Of a stretch of 64,000 nucleotides of DNA, positions 1 through 10,723 are shown one piece after another. The position numbers were made by a program, and so were the translations under genes. The stretch's first letter is position 1. Every line of letters begins with the position of its first letter. Location: NCBI GenBank assembly GCA_020621985.1, contig JAHRYS010000002.1, positions 124,001 through 188,000 on the forward strand, given 5' to 3'. The notes beneath the pieces are model-generated. The model worked only from the letters and a program-made list of their open reading frames with translations, was not told the DNA's origin and ran no database searches. This DNA is from Candidatus Ferrigenium altingense. Lineage in GTDB: Bacteria > Pseudomonadota > Gammaproteobacteria > Burkholderiales > Gallionellaceae.

Positions 1-2526
1 AAGACCGGCGCGGTCGATACCGAGAACAATTTCGCGATGCAGTACGAAACCATCGCGCGCAACAGCAAGCACGTGGACGCGATTGCCAAAGCCGCCGCCG
101 AAGCCGACAACATCCTGCTGGCACCCGATCCGGACCGCGAGGGGGAGGCGATCGCCTGGCATATTTCCGAGTTGCTCAAGGCCAAGCGCGGCCTGAAAAA
201 CAAGAACATGCAGCGCGTGGTGTTCTATGAAATCACCCAGTCGGCGGTGCGCGAAGCGGTCGCTCACCCTCGCGAAATCTCAATGCCGCTGGTGAATGCG
301 CAACAGGCGCGGCGCGCGCTGGACTATCTGGTCGGCTTCAATCTGTCGCCGTTGCTGTGGCGCAAGATCCGCCCCGGGTTATCCGCAGGCCGCGTGCAAA
401 GCCCCGCGTTGCGCATGATCGTCGAACGGGAGCTGGAGATCGAGGCGTTCAAGAGCCAGGAATACTGGACGGTGCATCTGGACAGCCACAAGGATCACCA
501 GCCGTTCAGCGCCAAGCTGTTCCAGTATCAGGGCAAGAAGCTCGAGCAGCTCAGCATCGGCAGCCAGGCCGAATACGACGCGATCTTCGCCAAGCTCAAC
601 GATGCCAAGCTGCCGCCCAAGGTGGTGCGCGTCGAGAAGAAGGCCAAGCAGCGCTATGCCGCCGCGCCGTTCACCACTTCCACGCTGCAACAGGAAGCGG
701 TGCGCAAACTCGGCATGACCGCCGACCGCACCATGCGTACCGCGCAATCGCTGTATGAAGGCGTGGACATCGGCGGCCAGACGGTCGGCCTGATCTCCTA
801 CATGCGTACCGATTCGGTGTCGCTGGCGAAAGAAGCGGTGCAGGAAATCCGCGACTACATCAAGGATAATTTTTCGGCGGAGTACCTGCCGTCCACCCAG
901 CCGGCCTACAAGAGCAAGACCAAGAACGCGCAGGAATCGCACGAGGCGATCCGCCCGACCTCGATCCTGCGCACCCCGGACAGCCTGCGCGACCACCTGA
1001 CCGCCGATCAGGCGCGCCTCTACGAGATGATCTGGAAGCGCACCCTCGCGTGCCAGATGGCTCCGGCGCGTTTCGACACGGTCAGCCTGGACATCCGCCT
1101 CGGTGGCGACACCACGCTGTTCCGCGCTTCCGGCCAGACCCTGGTGTTCCCCGGCTTCATCGGCGTGTACATGGAAGACGTGGACGATGCCGAGGAGGAA
1201 GAGGGCGGCAAGCTGCCGCCGCTGGCCGAGGGCGACGTGGTGTCGCTGGACAAGCTGTACGGCGAACAACACTTCACCCAGCCGCCGCCGCGCTTTTCCG
1301 AAGCCAGCCTGGTCAAGTCGCTGGAAGAGTACGGCATCGGCCGGCCGTCCACTTACGCCACCATCATCTCGACCCTGCAAGCCAGGGAATACGCCGTTAT
1401 CGACAAGAAACGCTTCGTCCCGACCGACGTCGGGCGCGTCGTCACGCGCTTCCTCACCGACCATTTCACCCGCTATGTAGACTACGGTTTCACCGCCCAC
1501 CTCGAAGACGAGCTGGATGAGGTTTCCGAAGGCAAGCGCGACTGGATCGGCGTGATGGATGAATTCTGGAAGGGTTTTTCCATCCTCATCAAGGAAAAAG
1601 CCAGCATCGACCGCCCGGTGGAATTGATCGACGAAGCCTGTCCGGAGTGCGGCAAACCGCTCGCCAAAAAACTCAGCAAATACGGCAGCTTCATCAGTTG
1701 CACCAACTACCCGGAGTGCAAATACAAACGCAGTCTGAGCGGCGAATCGCAGGACGATGCCTCGGCAAGGGTTGAGTTGGGCGTGCATCCCGAAGCCAAC
1801 CAGCCCGTGCTGCTGTTGCGCGGCCCGTACGGTCACTACGTGCAACTCGGCGAAGCGGTCAAAGGCGAAAAAACCAAACCCAAGCGCGTGTCGTGGCCGA
1901 AGGAAATGCCGCTGGAACAGGCCGATCTGGCCGGCGCGCTAAAGCTGCTGGCGTTGCCGCGCGAGCTCGGCGCGCACCCCGAAACCGGCAAGAAAGTCAT
2001 CGTCAACATCGGCCGCTTCGGCCCCTATATCGGCCACGACGGCAAGTTCAAATCCATCCCGCGCAGCGACAGCATCTTCGACATCCGGCTGGACCGCGCC
2101 GTGGAGCTGCTGGCTCAGGCGCGGGACGGCAACACCGTGCTGCGCACCCTCGGCGACCACCCGGACGACAAGGCCAGCGTCGAGATATGCAGCGGCCGCT
2201 ACGGCCCCTACGCCCGCTACGGCAAAATCAACGCCACGCTGCCCAAGGGCGTGTCGCCGGACGAGATCACGCTGGAAGAAGCGCTGGAACTGATCGCCGC
2301 CAAGGCGGCGAAGGGCGGGACAGGGAAAGGCAGGGCGGCGAAGAAGCCCGCCGCGAAAGCAAAAACGGCAACCAAGACGGCCAAGGCGAAAGCCGCGCCC
2401 AAAGCCGAACCGAAGGCGGCGAAACCTGCGGCCAAAAAAGTTGCCGCCGAAAAAGTGGCTAAACCCGCCGTGAAGAAAACTGCTGTGAAAAAACCGGCGG
2501 CAAAGAAAGTGGTCAAGAACTCGTAG
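1..2526 (+). CDS. topA: DNA topoisomerase I, 5' end outside the window
   Basis: Type IA topoisomerase that relaxes negatively supercoiled DNA by a transient 5'-phosphotyrosine break. The frame is open from base 1, so the N-terminus lies upstream of the window. Visible are the TOPRIM acidic motif DPDREGE (nt 127-147), the active-site region SYMRTDS with catalytic Tyr at nt 799-801, and one C-terminal zinc-ribbon of the form CPEC...SCTNYPEC (about nt 1639-1719), followed by further topoisomerase C-terminal repeats. The last 75 or so residues are a Lys/Ala/Pro-rich tail (about nt 2296-2523), a common DNA- or RNA-binding extension in betaproteobacterial TopA. The TAG stop lies inside a palindromic repeat that begins at 2522. 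Confidence 0.97.
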   Translation, partial: KTGAVDTENNFAMQYETIARNSKHVDAIAKAAAEADNILLAPDPDREGEAIAWHISELLKAKRGLKNKNMQRVVFYEITQSAVREAVAHPREISMPLVNAQQARRALDYLVGFNLSPLLWRKIRPGLSAGRVQSPALRMIVERELEIEAFKSQEYWTVHLDSHKDHQPFSAKLFQYQGKKLEQLSIGSQAEYDAIFAKLNDAKLPPKVVRVEKKAKQRYAAAPFTTSTLQQEAVRKLGMTADRTMRTAQSLYEGVDIGGQTVGLISYMRTDSVSLAKEAVQEIRDYIKDNFSAEYLPSTQPAYKSKTKNAQESHEAIRPTSILRTPDSLRDHLTADQARLYEMIWKRTLACQMAPARFDTVSLDIRLGGDTTLFRASGQTLVFPGFIGVYMEDVDDAEEEEGGKLPPLAEGDVVSLDKLYGEQHFTQPPPRFSEASLVKSLEEYGIGRPSTYATIISTLQAREYAVIDKKRFVPTDVGRVVTRFLTDHFTRYVDYGFTAHLEDELDEVSEGKRDWIGVMDEFWKGFSILIKEKASIDRPVELIDEACPECGKPLAKKLSKYGSFISCTNYPECKYKRSLSGESQDDASARVELGVHPEANQPVLLLRGPYGHYVQLGEAVKGEKTKPKRVSWPKEMPLEQADLAGALKLLALPRELGAHPETGKKVIVNIGRFGPYIGHDGKFKSIPRSDSIFDIRLDRAVELLAQARDGNTVLRTLGDHPDDKASVEICSGRYGPYARYGKINATLPKGVSPDEITLEEALELIAAKAAKGGTGKGRAAKKPAAKAKTATKTAKAKAAPKAEPKAAKPAAKKVAAEKVAKPAVKKTAVKKPAAKKVVKNS

Positions 2527-2559
2527 GGCGTCAATAAGCGCAGCGCATTGCGCCGTATG
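2522..2559 (+). repeat. Left 38-bp REP-like inverted repeat of the RAYT unit
   Basis: This 38-bp segment (starting CGTAGGGCG, with core AATAAGCGCAGCGCATTGCG) is the reverse complement of 3113-3150 at 36 of 38 positions. The pair brackets the transposase-like gene between them. The repeat overlaps the last codons of topA and contains its TAG stop. Confidence 0.9.
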
Positions 2560-2581
2560 AAAATTCCCCCAGACCGCCGCC

Positions 2582-3112
2582 ATGCCTGATTACCGTCGCG
2601 CCTGGCATCCGGGCGGCACTTATTTCTTTACCGTCAATCTGCTGCAACGGCAGGGTAATGACCTGCTGATCCGGCATGTGGATTTGCTGCGCGAGGCGGT
2701 GGCATCGGTGCGGCAACGGCATCCCTTCATCATTCATGGCTGGGTGGTGTTGCCGGAGCACCTGCATTGCGTTATCGAACTTCCGCCCGATGATGCCGAC
2801 TTCGCAACACGGTGGCGGTTAATCAAGATAGCCTTTTCCAAGGCATTGCCAAAAACCGAACGGCGCTCACAAGTCCGCATGGCACGCAACGAACGGGGTA
2901 TCTGGCAACGCCGTTATTGGGAACACTTGATCCGCGATGAGGCGGATTTTCGTGCGCATATGGATTATGTCCATATCAATCCGCTCAAACATGGCTTGGT
3001 CAAAAGGCTGGCAGATTGGCCGCATTCGACTTTTCACCGGTTGGTTGAGCAGGGTGTTTATCCGGCGGATTGGGCGGGTGGCGATGAAGATGCGCTTGCC
3101 TATAAAGATTGA
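2582..3112 (+). CDS. REP-associated tyrosine transposase (RAYT, Y1/HUH family)
   Basis: A 176-residue single-domain protein of the TnpA-REP family, related to IS200/IS605 transposases. Family members nick single-stranded REP hairpins. The HUH motif is seen as LPEHLHC around residue 60, and the candidate catalytic tyrosine lies in the C-terminal motif DYVHINPLKHG around residue 137. The length fits the family (about 150-200 residues), and no frameshift is seen, so the enzyme looks intact. The ATG lies 22 bp after the left repeat, and the TGA is immediately followed by the right repeat. The gene therefore sits in a compact REP-RAYT-REP unit. RAYTs are usually domesticated single-copy genes and not mobile elements in the strict sense. 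Confidence 0.92.
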   Translation: MPDYRRAWHPGGTYFFTVNLLQRQGNDLLIRHVDLLREAVASVRQRHPFIIHGWVVLPEHLHCVIELPPDDADFATRWRLIKIAFSKALPKTERRSQVRMARNERGIWQRRYWEHLIRDEADFRAHMDYVHINPLKHGLVKRLADWPHSTFHRLVEQGVYPADWAGGDEDALAYKD

Positions 3113-3150
3113 CATCCGGCGCAATGCGCTGCGCTTATTGGCGCCCTACG
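3113..3150 (-). repeat. Right 38-bp REP-like inverted repeat of the RAYT unit
   Basis: Starts directly after the RAYT stop codon. It matches the reverse complement of 2522-2559 with two mismatches. Internally it has partial dyad character (GCGCAATGCGCTGCGC), as REP substrates of RAYTs do. Confidence 0.9.
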
Positions 3151-3202
3151 CCTTACGCGGGTTGTAACGATGCACTTTTGGCAGACTTGATTTGCCCATA
3201 AA

Positions 3203-3230
3203 ACACCTCCGTTCCGTTAGGGGGAGGTGT
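3203..3230 (-). terminator. Hairpin after the orphan membrane gene
   Basis: An 8-bp stem (ACACCTCC at 3203-3210 paired with GGAGGTGT at 3223-3230) with a 12-base loop. Read on the minus strand it is followed by a short T run (TTTTA). It lies just past the stop of the minus-strand gene at 3234 and could act as its terminator. The short T tract makes this uncertain. Confidence 0.5.
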
Positions 3231-3233
3231 CAA

Positions 3234-3638
3234 CTAATTTGGGGGAAGAATACCGTCCCTCTTGACCGCAAGGTTAGGTTGCCAATAAGCGACAAGCCAG
3301 AATGTCAGACCACCCACGCCACCTAGGGACAAGCCAAAAAGGGAGTAAATCAGAACGTCGACTCTTGGGTTTGCTTGACCAAAGGCAGTGCCAATAGCAG
3401 CCGAAACAAGTGATGGGACGATTAGGAAATACCATAGATTTATGACATTAAAGCGCAAGGCACTCCAGATGCATAGTTTTGCAAATAGAAAGCACACTAC
3501 AAGAAATTCTGGATAGAAAAATAAAAATGCCAAAGGGAGGTCTGACCAAGGCGAGGGGTCACCAAATAACGTGGCAAAAATCAATGCCACAATTGTGACG
3601 CAAGCCGGGGTTACGTAGTACGCAACAGTTAAACGCAT
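3234..3638 (-). CDS. Hypothetical multi-pass membrane protein (orphan, AT-richer)
   Basis: I do not recognise the family. The 134-residue product has about four hydrophobic segments (roughly residues 6-25, 33-60, 68-85 and 95-118). It ends in a short polar tail, NLAVKRDGILPPN. I chose the ATG at 3638; a TTG two codons upstream is also open. The sequence is clearly AT-richer than the flanking genes, which suggests acquisition. Seven-base motifs matching integron attC core sites occur just before the start (GTTAGGT) and near the end of the gene (ACCTAAC), both read on the coding strand. It could be a gene cassette relic. No function can be assigned. Confidence 0.6.
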   Translation of the reverse strand: MRLTVAYYVTPACVTIVALIFATLFGDPSPWSDLPLAFLFFYPEFLVVCFLFAKLCIWSALRFNVINLWYFLIVPSLVSAAIGTAFGQANPRVDVLIYSLFGLSLGGVGGLTFWLVAYWQPNLAVKRDGILPPN

Positions 3639-3651
3639 ATTCAAACCTAAC
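3273..3651 (-). other. Possible integron-cassette-like boundaries around the orphan gene
   Basis: On the minus strand the sequence GTTAGGT (3645-3651) precedes the start codon by 6 bases. ACCTAAC (3273-3279) followed by CTTGCGGTCAAG lies near the 3' end. These fit the attC core consensus GTTRRRY and RYYYAAC. A complete attC hairpin is not present at the 3' side and no integrase is in the window, so this may be a decayed cassette or coincidence. Confidence 0.3.
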
Positions 3652-3696
3652 GTTAAGTAGACACCCTAAAACGCGCTGTCAAAGGCACTTCCTGCC

Positions 3697-4161
3697 CTAA
3701 TTCCCTGCCTTGATCTGCCACGCCTCATGGCAAGCCACGCATTTCGTCAGTGCATTGGAGGTCATTTTCAGCAGTTCCGGCACCGGCTTGCCGCTTTCGC
3801 CGGCCTTGGCGATCTCGTCCATGTCGCCGTGCATGCCCATGGCCAGCTTCTTGAACTCGACCGGCAGCTTCACCATCAGCGCCGGGTTGACGTCCGCCGC
3901 GCCGGCCATGCCCGCGCCGCGCGCCGCCTTGACGATGCGCTGTGTATCGTTCTGGCTGCCGGCCTCCATGATCTCCTGCGTCGCGGCCAGCAGCATGCGC
4001 ATTTCGGTCATGACGAAGTCGCGCTCGGCGGGCTGCAACACGATCGCGGTTCTTCCGTCGCTTCCCGCCGTGGTGTTACCGCGTATGAAGAACCAGGCGA
4101 ATACGGCAATCGTGATGACCCAGAGCAGCAGGGCGGCTAGAGCGAGTTTGTTCGATTTCAT
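3697..4161 (-). CDS. Membrane-anchored c-type cytochrome, single CVACH heme site
   Basis: A 154-residue protein with an N-terminal hydrophobic segment (residues 5-25) acting as a signal or anchor, a mostly helical middle, and one heme c motif, CVACH, about 11 residues from the C-terminus. A heme site at the very end of a helical domain is the arrangement of cytochrome c'-like four-helix bundles, but the exact family is inferred. The ATG at 4161 has a good GGAGG ribosome site, preferable to an upstream start. It lies 65 bp downstream of the radical SAM gene on the same strand and is probably co-transcribed. It should face the periplasm. Confidence 0.75.
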   Translation of the reverse strand: MKSNKLALAALLLWVITIAVFAWFFIRGNTTAGSDGRTAIVLQPAERDFVMTEMRMLLAATQEIMEAGSQNDTQRIVKAARGAGMAGAADVNPALMVKLPVEFKKLAMGMHGDMDEIAKAGESGKPVPELLKMTSNALTKCVACHEAWQIKAGN

Positions 4162-4226
4162 CTTGGGTAACCTCCATAAATTCGTTTTGCGGGCAAATCG
4201 CGGCGTCGCCACGCATTGTCACCGCA

Positions 4227-5405
4227 TCAGGGCATGATTTCCACATATTCGTAAACCTCGCAGTCGCGCAGGGTCTTGCGCACGTCCAGCGGGGCTTTCG
4301 CGTACCAGGCAAGCGGGTCGTGGCGGTCGATCTCCCGGCCCAGGAACCTGACCAGGTCGCAGATCGGGTCGACGACGTTGTCGCGGTAGCGCTGGTCGTT
4401 CTTCACGTAGGCGAGGTAGAGGTTCTTCATGCAGTTGCCGCGGCACCACGGCTGCGCCTCGCAGCGGTCGCACGGCATGTCGGGGTGCGGCTGCAGCGGG
4501 CTGGGCTTGAGCCAGTTCGCGATCACGTCGCCCTGCAGCATCTCGGGCGCGTACATCATGTCGGGGCAGGGGAATATCTTGCCGTCCGGCATCACGTTGA
4601 GGATATGCGTGGACACGCGGCATTGGGTCTTGCCGTGATACAACTCGGTGGCCCGCGTCGGCAGCACCTTGTTGCGCACGATGCCCATGATCGGGATCAT
4701 CGGGTACAGCTTGTCGCTGGAGGAGAAGAACTTGTCGACCAGCTGCGTAATCACCGCTTTTTTCTTTTCCATCGCGGCGGGGGTATAGGTGCCTTCTCCG
4801 GCAACGAACTGGAAATACACGTAATCGAAGGTGTTCGCCAGTTCGTCCAGCTCCTCGAACGAGGTTTCCTCGCTGCTCCAGGTCACGCGCGCCGTGAAGC
4901 TGCCCTTCATCCGGTCGCGCACCGCCTCGGTGTTTTTGACCACCTGCCGGTACACGCCGCGCCCGCGGAAACCGTCGGTGATCGCCTCGCCGCCGTCGAT
5001 GGAAAGCAGGATGTTGGAGAGGTTGGTCAGGACACTGTCCGGCAGGCCATCCAGCAGCGTGCCGTTGGTCTGGAGCTGGAAGCGGAAGGTGGGGTAGCGC
5101 GCCATGATCTCCTTGATGAAATCGAGATTCAGGGTCGGTTCGCCGCCGTAGAAAGTGACATAAACCTCATGCTCGGAAAGATGTTTCTTGATGAAGGCAT
5201 CCAGCGCCTCGGTGGTGTAGGAGACCTCTCCCTGCGAACCGACCATGTCGCCCACGCCGAGCGAGCAGTAGGTGCATTTCAGGTTGCACGTCAGGGTGGT
5301 GAGCAGTTGCAATTCCACGCGGTTGCCCACGATGGGGGAAGTTCCAGGAACGGCCTCGACGGCCTCCTGAATACGAGAGGGGAAAAACGTCATTGGAGTG
5401 GACAT
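4227..5405 (-). CDS. Radical SAM/SPASM-type protein, putative peptide-modifying enzyme
   Basis: A 392-residue protein. The radical SAM signature CNLKCTYC (around residue 40) binds the 4Fe-4S cluster that cleaves S-adenosylmethionine. FYGGEPTL and LQTNGT are typical core-strand motifs. The C-terminal third has a SPASM-like set of cysteines (FPCPDM, CDRCEAQPWCRGNC, DPICDL) expected to hold auxiliary clusters, as in sulfatase- and peptide-maturing enzymes. The ending EVYEYVEIMP recalls the AF0577-type putative peptide modifiers, from memory only. No precursor peptide gene is recognisable nearby. The only co-directional partner is the cytochrome c gene downstream. The substrate is unknown. Confidence 0.85.
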   Translation of the reverse strand: MSTPMTFFPSRIQEAVEAVPGTSPIVGNRVELQLLTTLTCNLKCTYCSLGVGDMVGSQGEVSYTTEALDAFIKKHLSEHEVYVTFYGGEPTLNLDFIKEIMARYPTFRFQLQTNGTLLDGLPDSVLTNLSNILLSIDGGEAITDGFRGRGVYRQVVKNTEAVRDRMKGSFTARVTWSSEETSFEELDELANTFDYVYFQFVAGEGTYTPAAMEKKKAVITQLVDKFFSSSDKLYPMIPIMGIVRNKVLPTRATELYHGKTQCRVSTHILNVMPDGKIFPCPDMMYAPEMLQGDVIANWLKPSPLQPHPDMPCDRCEAQPWCRGNCMKNLYLAYVKNDQRYRDNVVDPICDLVRFLGREIDRHDPLAWYAKAPLDVRKTLRDCEVYEYVEIMP

Positions 5406-5476
5406 AGCTAAATTTCGCTTCGAATTTGAAATGTTATTTGGAGCAGGGGGAAACTGCGGGTTTTTACCGGCATGCT

Positions 5477-5501
5477 GGGGCCGCCTTTAGGAGGCGGCCC
5501 C
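5477..5501 (-). terminator. Strong GC hairpin downstream of gyrB
   Basis: A perfect 10-bp stem, GGGGCCGCCT (5477-5486) with AGGCGGCCCC (5492-5501), and a 5-base loop. It lies 8 bp past the gyrB stop. On the minus strand there is no strong T run directly after it, but position and strength fit a gyrB terminator or transcript-stabilising hairpin. Confidence 0.6.
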
Positions 5502-5509
5502 GCGCATTT

Positions 5510-7927
<2,418 letters not shown>

Positions 7928-7937
7928 TTAAAAAAAT

Positions 7938-9044
7938 TTAAATACGCATCGGCATGACAACATAACGGAATTCCTGGTTTTCCGGTGTAGTCATCAGGAT
8001 GCTGCTATTCGGGTCGCCGAACGAGAAAGTGGCGGTGCTGCTGCTGATATTGTTCAACCCATCCATCAGGTAATTGACGTTGAAACCGATATCCAATGGT
8101 TCGCCGTGGTAATCGGTTTCAATTTCTTCCTGCGCCTCTTCCTGCTCGCTATTGCTGCTGATAATACTGAGGTTTTTTTCCGTCAATACAAAGCGCACGC
8201 CCCTGAATTTTTCATTGGATAGTATTGCGGCGCGCTGCAAAGCCTGTTGCATTACGGCCCGCTCCATATTGAGGTGATTGTCGTATTTCGGTATGACGCG
8301 TTCGTAATCGGGAAATTTCCCTTCAATTACTTTTGTTATCAGGGTGATGCCGGAGAAAGTAACCTTAACCTGCTGCTGCGAGAACTCCAGTTCGACACTT
8401 TCATCGCTATCCGCCAGTAATTTGGATAATTCCGAGACGGCTTTGCGCGGCAGGATGATTTCCTGTTTTTCGTAATGACCATCGATGGCGCCGGCATTGT
8501 AAGCAAGACGATGGCCGTCGGTGGCTACCACCTTGAGTTTGTTGCCATCGATAATCAGTAGAACGCCGTTAAGGTAATAACGCACATCTTGTTGTGCCAT
8601 TGCGTATTGAACGGAAAATAGCAAATTTTTCAATTCCTTTTGCGGCAGCACGATTTTTTTCGCGTTTTCCAGCTGATTGCTCAATTTCGGGAAATCTTGT
8701 GCGGGCAAGGTTTGCAAACTGAAACGGCTTTTGTTTGTCTTGATCTGCGCCTTATTTTCCTTGGTATCTATGGTGATTTTACTTTGCTCGGGAAGAACTC
8801 TTAGTATTTCCTGGAATTTTTTGCCTCCGACCGTAAAAGCTGTGTTTTGCCCGCCTCTTATACCGGTATCGATGGTTGTCGTAATCTGTATTTCCAAATC
8901 GGTCGTTGTAAAACGTATTTTTCCGTCCTGATTTTCCATCAAGACGTTCGACAGGATCGGTAATGTCTGTTTTCGCTCTACGATACCGATGACTACTTGC
9001 AGCGGTTTGAGTATGATTTCTTTATCTATCTTTTCAATAAACAT
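7938..9044 (-). CDS. dnaN: DNA polymerase III beta sliding clamp
   Basis: Ring-forming processivity clamp of the replicative polymerase. The 368-residue length and the three-domain clamp pattern fit the family. Recognisable segments are LPILSNVLME near the N-terminus, GHRLAYN in the middle, and the C-terminal VVMPMRI that ends nearly all bacterial beta clamps. It is transcribed leftward behind dnaA with a 199-bp gap that holds DnaA boxes. The gene is noticeably AT-richer than gyrB, which is common next to origins. Confidence 0.98.
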   Translation of the reverse strand: MFIEKIDKEIILKPLQVVIGIVERKQTLPILSNVLMENQDGKIRFTTTDLEIQITTTIDTGIRGGQNTAFTVGGKKFQEILRVLPEQSKITIDTKENKAQIKTNKSRFSLQTLPAQDFPKLSNQLENAKKIVLPQKELKNLLFSVQYAMAQQDVRYYLNGVLLIIDGNKLKVVATDGHRLAYNAGAIDGHYEKQEIILPRKAVSELSKLLADSDESVELEFSQQQVKVTFSGITLITKVIEGKFPDYERVIPKYDNHLNMERAVMQQALQRAAILSNEKFRGVRFVLTEKNLSIISSNSEQEEAQEEIETDYHGEPLDIGFNVNYLMDGLNNISSSTATFSFGDPNSSILMTTPENQEFRYVVMPMRI

Positions 9045-9243
9045 AATATAAACCTTTAATAAGAGCTAATAATGCATCCGAAATTGTGTTGATAACCCAA
9101 AAAACCATTTTGATACATTGAAATACAGAACAATAAACCACAAAGAATTGTTGTTGATAAGCTGCAACGGTAATGTGGATAATTTATATACTTTTCACAG
9201 AATAATGAATTATTAACATTTTGTGCACACTCAATCCACTAAT
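9045..9243. other. oriC: Putative replication origin (oriC) segment between dnaA and dnaN
   Basis: An AT-rich 199-bp intergenic stretch. On the minus strand it contains the DnaA-box sequences TTATCAACA at 9087-9095 and 9152-9160, and the consensus TTATCCACA at 9174-9182. Runs such as AATTTATATA and AATAATGAATTATTAACA (9181-9220) could serve as the unwinding element. The position between dnaA and dnaN, and the divergence of gene orientation on either side, support an origin. Which of the two dnaA-flanking gaps is used for unwinding cannot be told from sequence alone. Confidence 0.65.
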
Positions 9244-10599
9244 TTATCCCCGTAAAGTTTGCAGCAGGATTTTGTAATCTGCATCGATTGTAGTATCCAA
9301 TGCCCTGAGATTTACGATCATTTTGCAGGCATGTATCACCGTAGAATGATCTTTTCCGCCAAAAGCATTGCCAATTTCAGGCAGGCTCATGGTAGTCAAT
9401 TCGCGAGCGAGCGACATGGCTGTTTGCCGCGGCCTGGTTAAGTTCCGTGTTCTTTTTTTCGAAAGCAGGTCAGCCATCTTGATATGGTAATAATCTGCAA
9501 CCGTTTTTTGTATATTATCGATGGAAATCTGCCGGTTTTGCGCAATCAGGATGTCTTTCATGGCTTCTTTTGCCGTCTCAACGGAAATGACGCGGCGATG
9601 AAATTTGGCATAGGCCTCGACGCGCTTTAAAGCGCCCTCAAGCTCACGAACATTTGAATTGACGTGTTTGGCGATAAAAAAAGCGACCGCTTCGTCAAGC
9701 ATATAACCACCCAGGCTGGCTTTTTTCAGCAGAATGGCTACGCGCATTTCCAATTCCGGCGGTTCGATGGCAACAGTAAGCCCCCAGCCAAAACGTGAAA
9801 CCAGGCGGCTATCAAGCCCGGCAATTTCCTTGGGGAAGGTATCGCTGGTCATGATGACTTGCTTATGCGAATCGATGAGCGTGTTGAAGGCGTAGAAAAA
9901 TTCTTCTTGCGTCTTGGTTTTCCCGGCGAAAAATTGAATATCGTCGATTAGCAGGATATCGAGAGAATGGTAATACTGTTTGAATTCTTCAAACTTGTTG
10001 GACTGGTAAGCGCGCACTACATCGGAAACGTATCGCTCGGCGTGCATATAGCAAATTTTTGCCTGCGGGTTGTTAACCTTGATTTGATTGCCCATCGCCT
10101 GGATCAAGTGGGTTTTGCCCAAGCCTACCCCGCCATAAATAAATAATGGGTTGTAGGAGGCGCCGGGTAATTCGGCGACCTGTGTGGCTGCGGCAAAAGC
10201 AAGCTGATTGGCTTTGCCGATTACAAAGTTATCGAAAGTCAGGTTGGGGTTAAGCTTTCCGTAACTACGAAATGAAGTCTCGACTTTCGGTTTGCTATCG
10301 TGAACAGGGGCGGCCGTTTTCTGGGGAGTCGCTTCGCGAGGCTTGGCCGCAGGCTCTGTTTCAAGAACACGGAATTCAAATAGCGGAATTCGAGAGTAAG
10401 CCAGGCTTGCTTGCCGGCTGATCTCGGGAAGAAAACGTTCTTGGACAAGCTTCAGGGTAAAGGTGTTCGGTGCGGTCAGTACCAGCGATCCATTTTCGTT
10501 TTGGAGGAGCAATGGTTTTATCCACGAGTTGTATTGTTGCGGCGGCAGGCTCTTTTCGAACGAGCGGAGGCATGAATCCCAAAAAGAAATGTCCTGCAT
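9244..10599 (-). CDS. dnaA: Chromosomal replication initiator protein DnaA
   Basis: AAA+ initiator that binds DnaA boxes and loads the DnaB helicase. The 451-residue product has domain I at the N-terminus (FWDSCLRSFEKSLPPQQYNSW), a variable linker (about residues 85-115), the AAA+ core with Walker A GGVGLGKTHL and Walker B ILLIDDIQF, and the C-terminal DNA-binding domain with the signature GGKDHSTVIHACK. It ends in LLQTLRG. It is the first gene of the leftward replication run. A DnaA box upstream at 10666 suggests autoregulation, as known for dnaA genes. Confidence 0.99.
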   Translation of the reverse strand: MQDISFWDSCLRSFEKSLPPQQYNSWIKPLLLQNENGSLVLTAPNTFTLKLVQERFLPEISRQASLAYSRIPLFEFRVLETEPAAKPREATPQKTAAPVHDSKPKVETSFRSYGKLNPNLTFDNFVIGKANQLAFAAATQVAELPGASYNPLFIYGGVGLGKTHLIQAMGNQIKVNNPQAKICYMHAERYVSDVVRAYQSNKFEEFKQYYHSLDILLIDDIQFFAGKTKTQEEFFYAFNTLIDSHKQVIMTSDTFPKEIAGLDSRLVSRFGWGLTVAIEPPELEMRVAILLKKASLGGYMLDEAVAFFIAKHVNSNVRELEGALKRVEAYAKFHRRVISVETAKEAMKDILIAQNRQISIDNIQKTVADYYHIKMADLLSKKRTRNLTRPRQTAMSLARELTTMSLPEIGNAFGGKDHSTVIHACKMIVNLRALDTTIDADYKILLQTLRG

Positions 10600-10665
10600 A
10601 ATTGCGTTGAAAGGAATGGCCCGGCAACAGTAAAAGTTGCAGCATTCTACAGCGCAAGCGCAAAC

Positions 10666-10674
10666 TTATCCACA
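10666..10674 (+). promoter_or_regulatory. Consensus DnaA box upstream of dnaA
   Basis: TTATCCACA, an exact consensus DnaA box, lies in the 156-bp gap between the divergent dnaA and rpmH genes. It is placed to take part in origin function or in control of dnaA transcription. No second box is obvious in this gap. Confidence 0.75.
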
Positions 10675-10694
10675 GGCAAAAAAGTAAAATATAC

Positions 10695-10723
10695 TTGACA
10701 CTTGGGCCTTAAGGCTTTGTAAT
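10695..10723 (+). promoter_or_regulatory. Sigma70-type promoter for rpmH-rnpA
   Basis: TTGACA (10695-10700), a 17-bp spacer and TGTAAT (10718-10723), 32 bp before the rpmH start. The -35 is a perfect match and the -10 is near-consensus. This is the expected strong promoter of the ribosomal protein L34 operon. Confidence 0.8.

Noticed and set aside
2218-2526. CRISPR-like or repeat array in the Lys/Ala-rich topA tail
   Set aside because: The repetitive sequence is codon-level low complexity encoding AAK/KPA residues within an intact frame; no regular spacer pattern.
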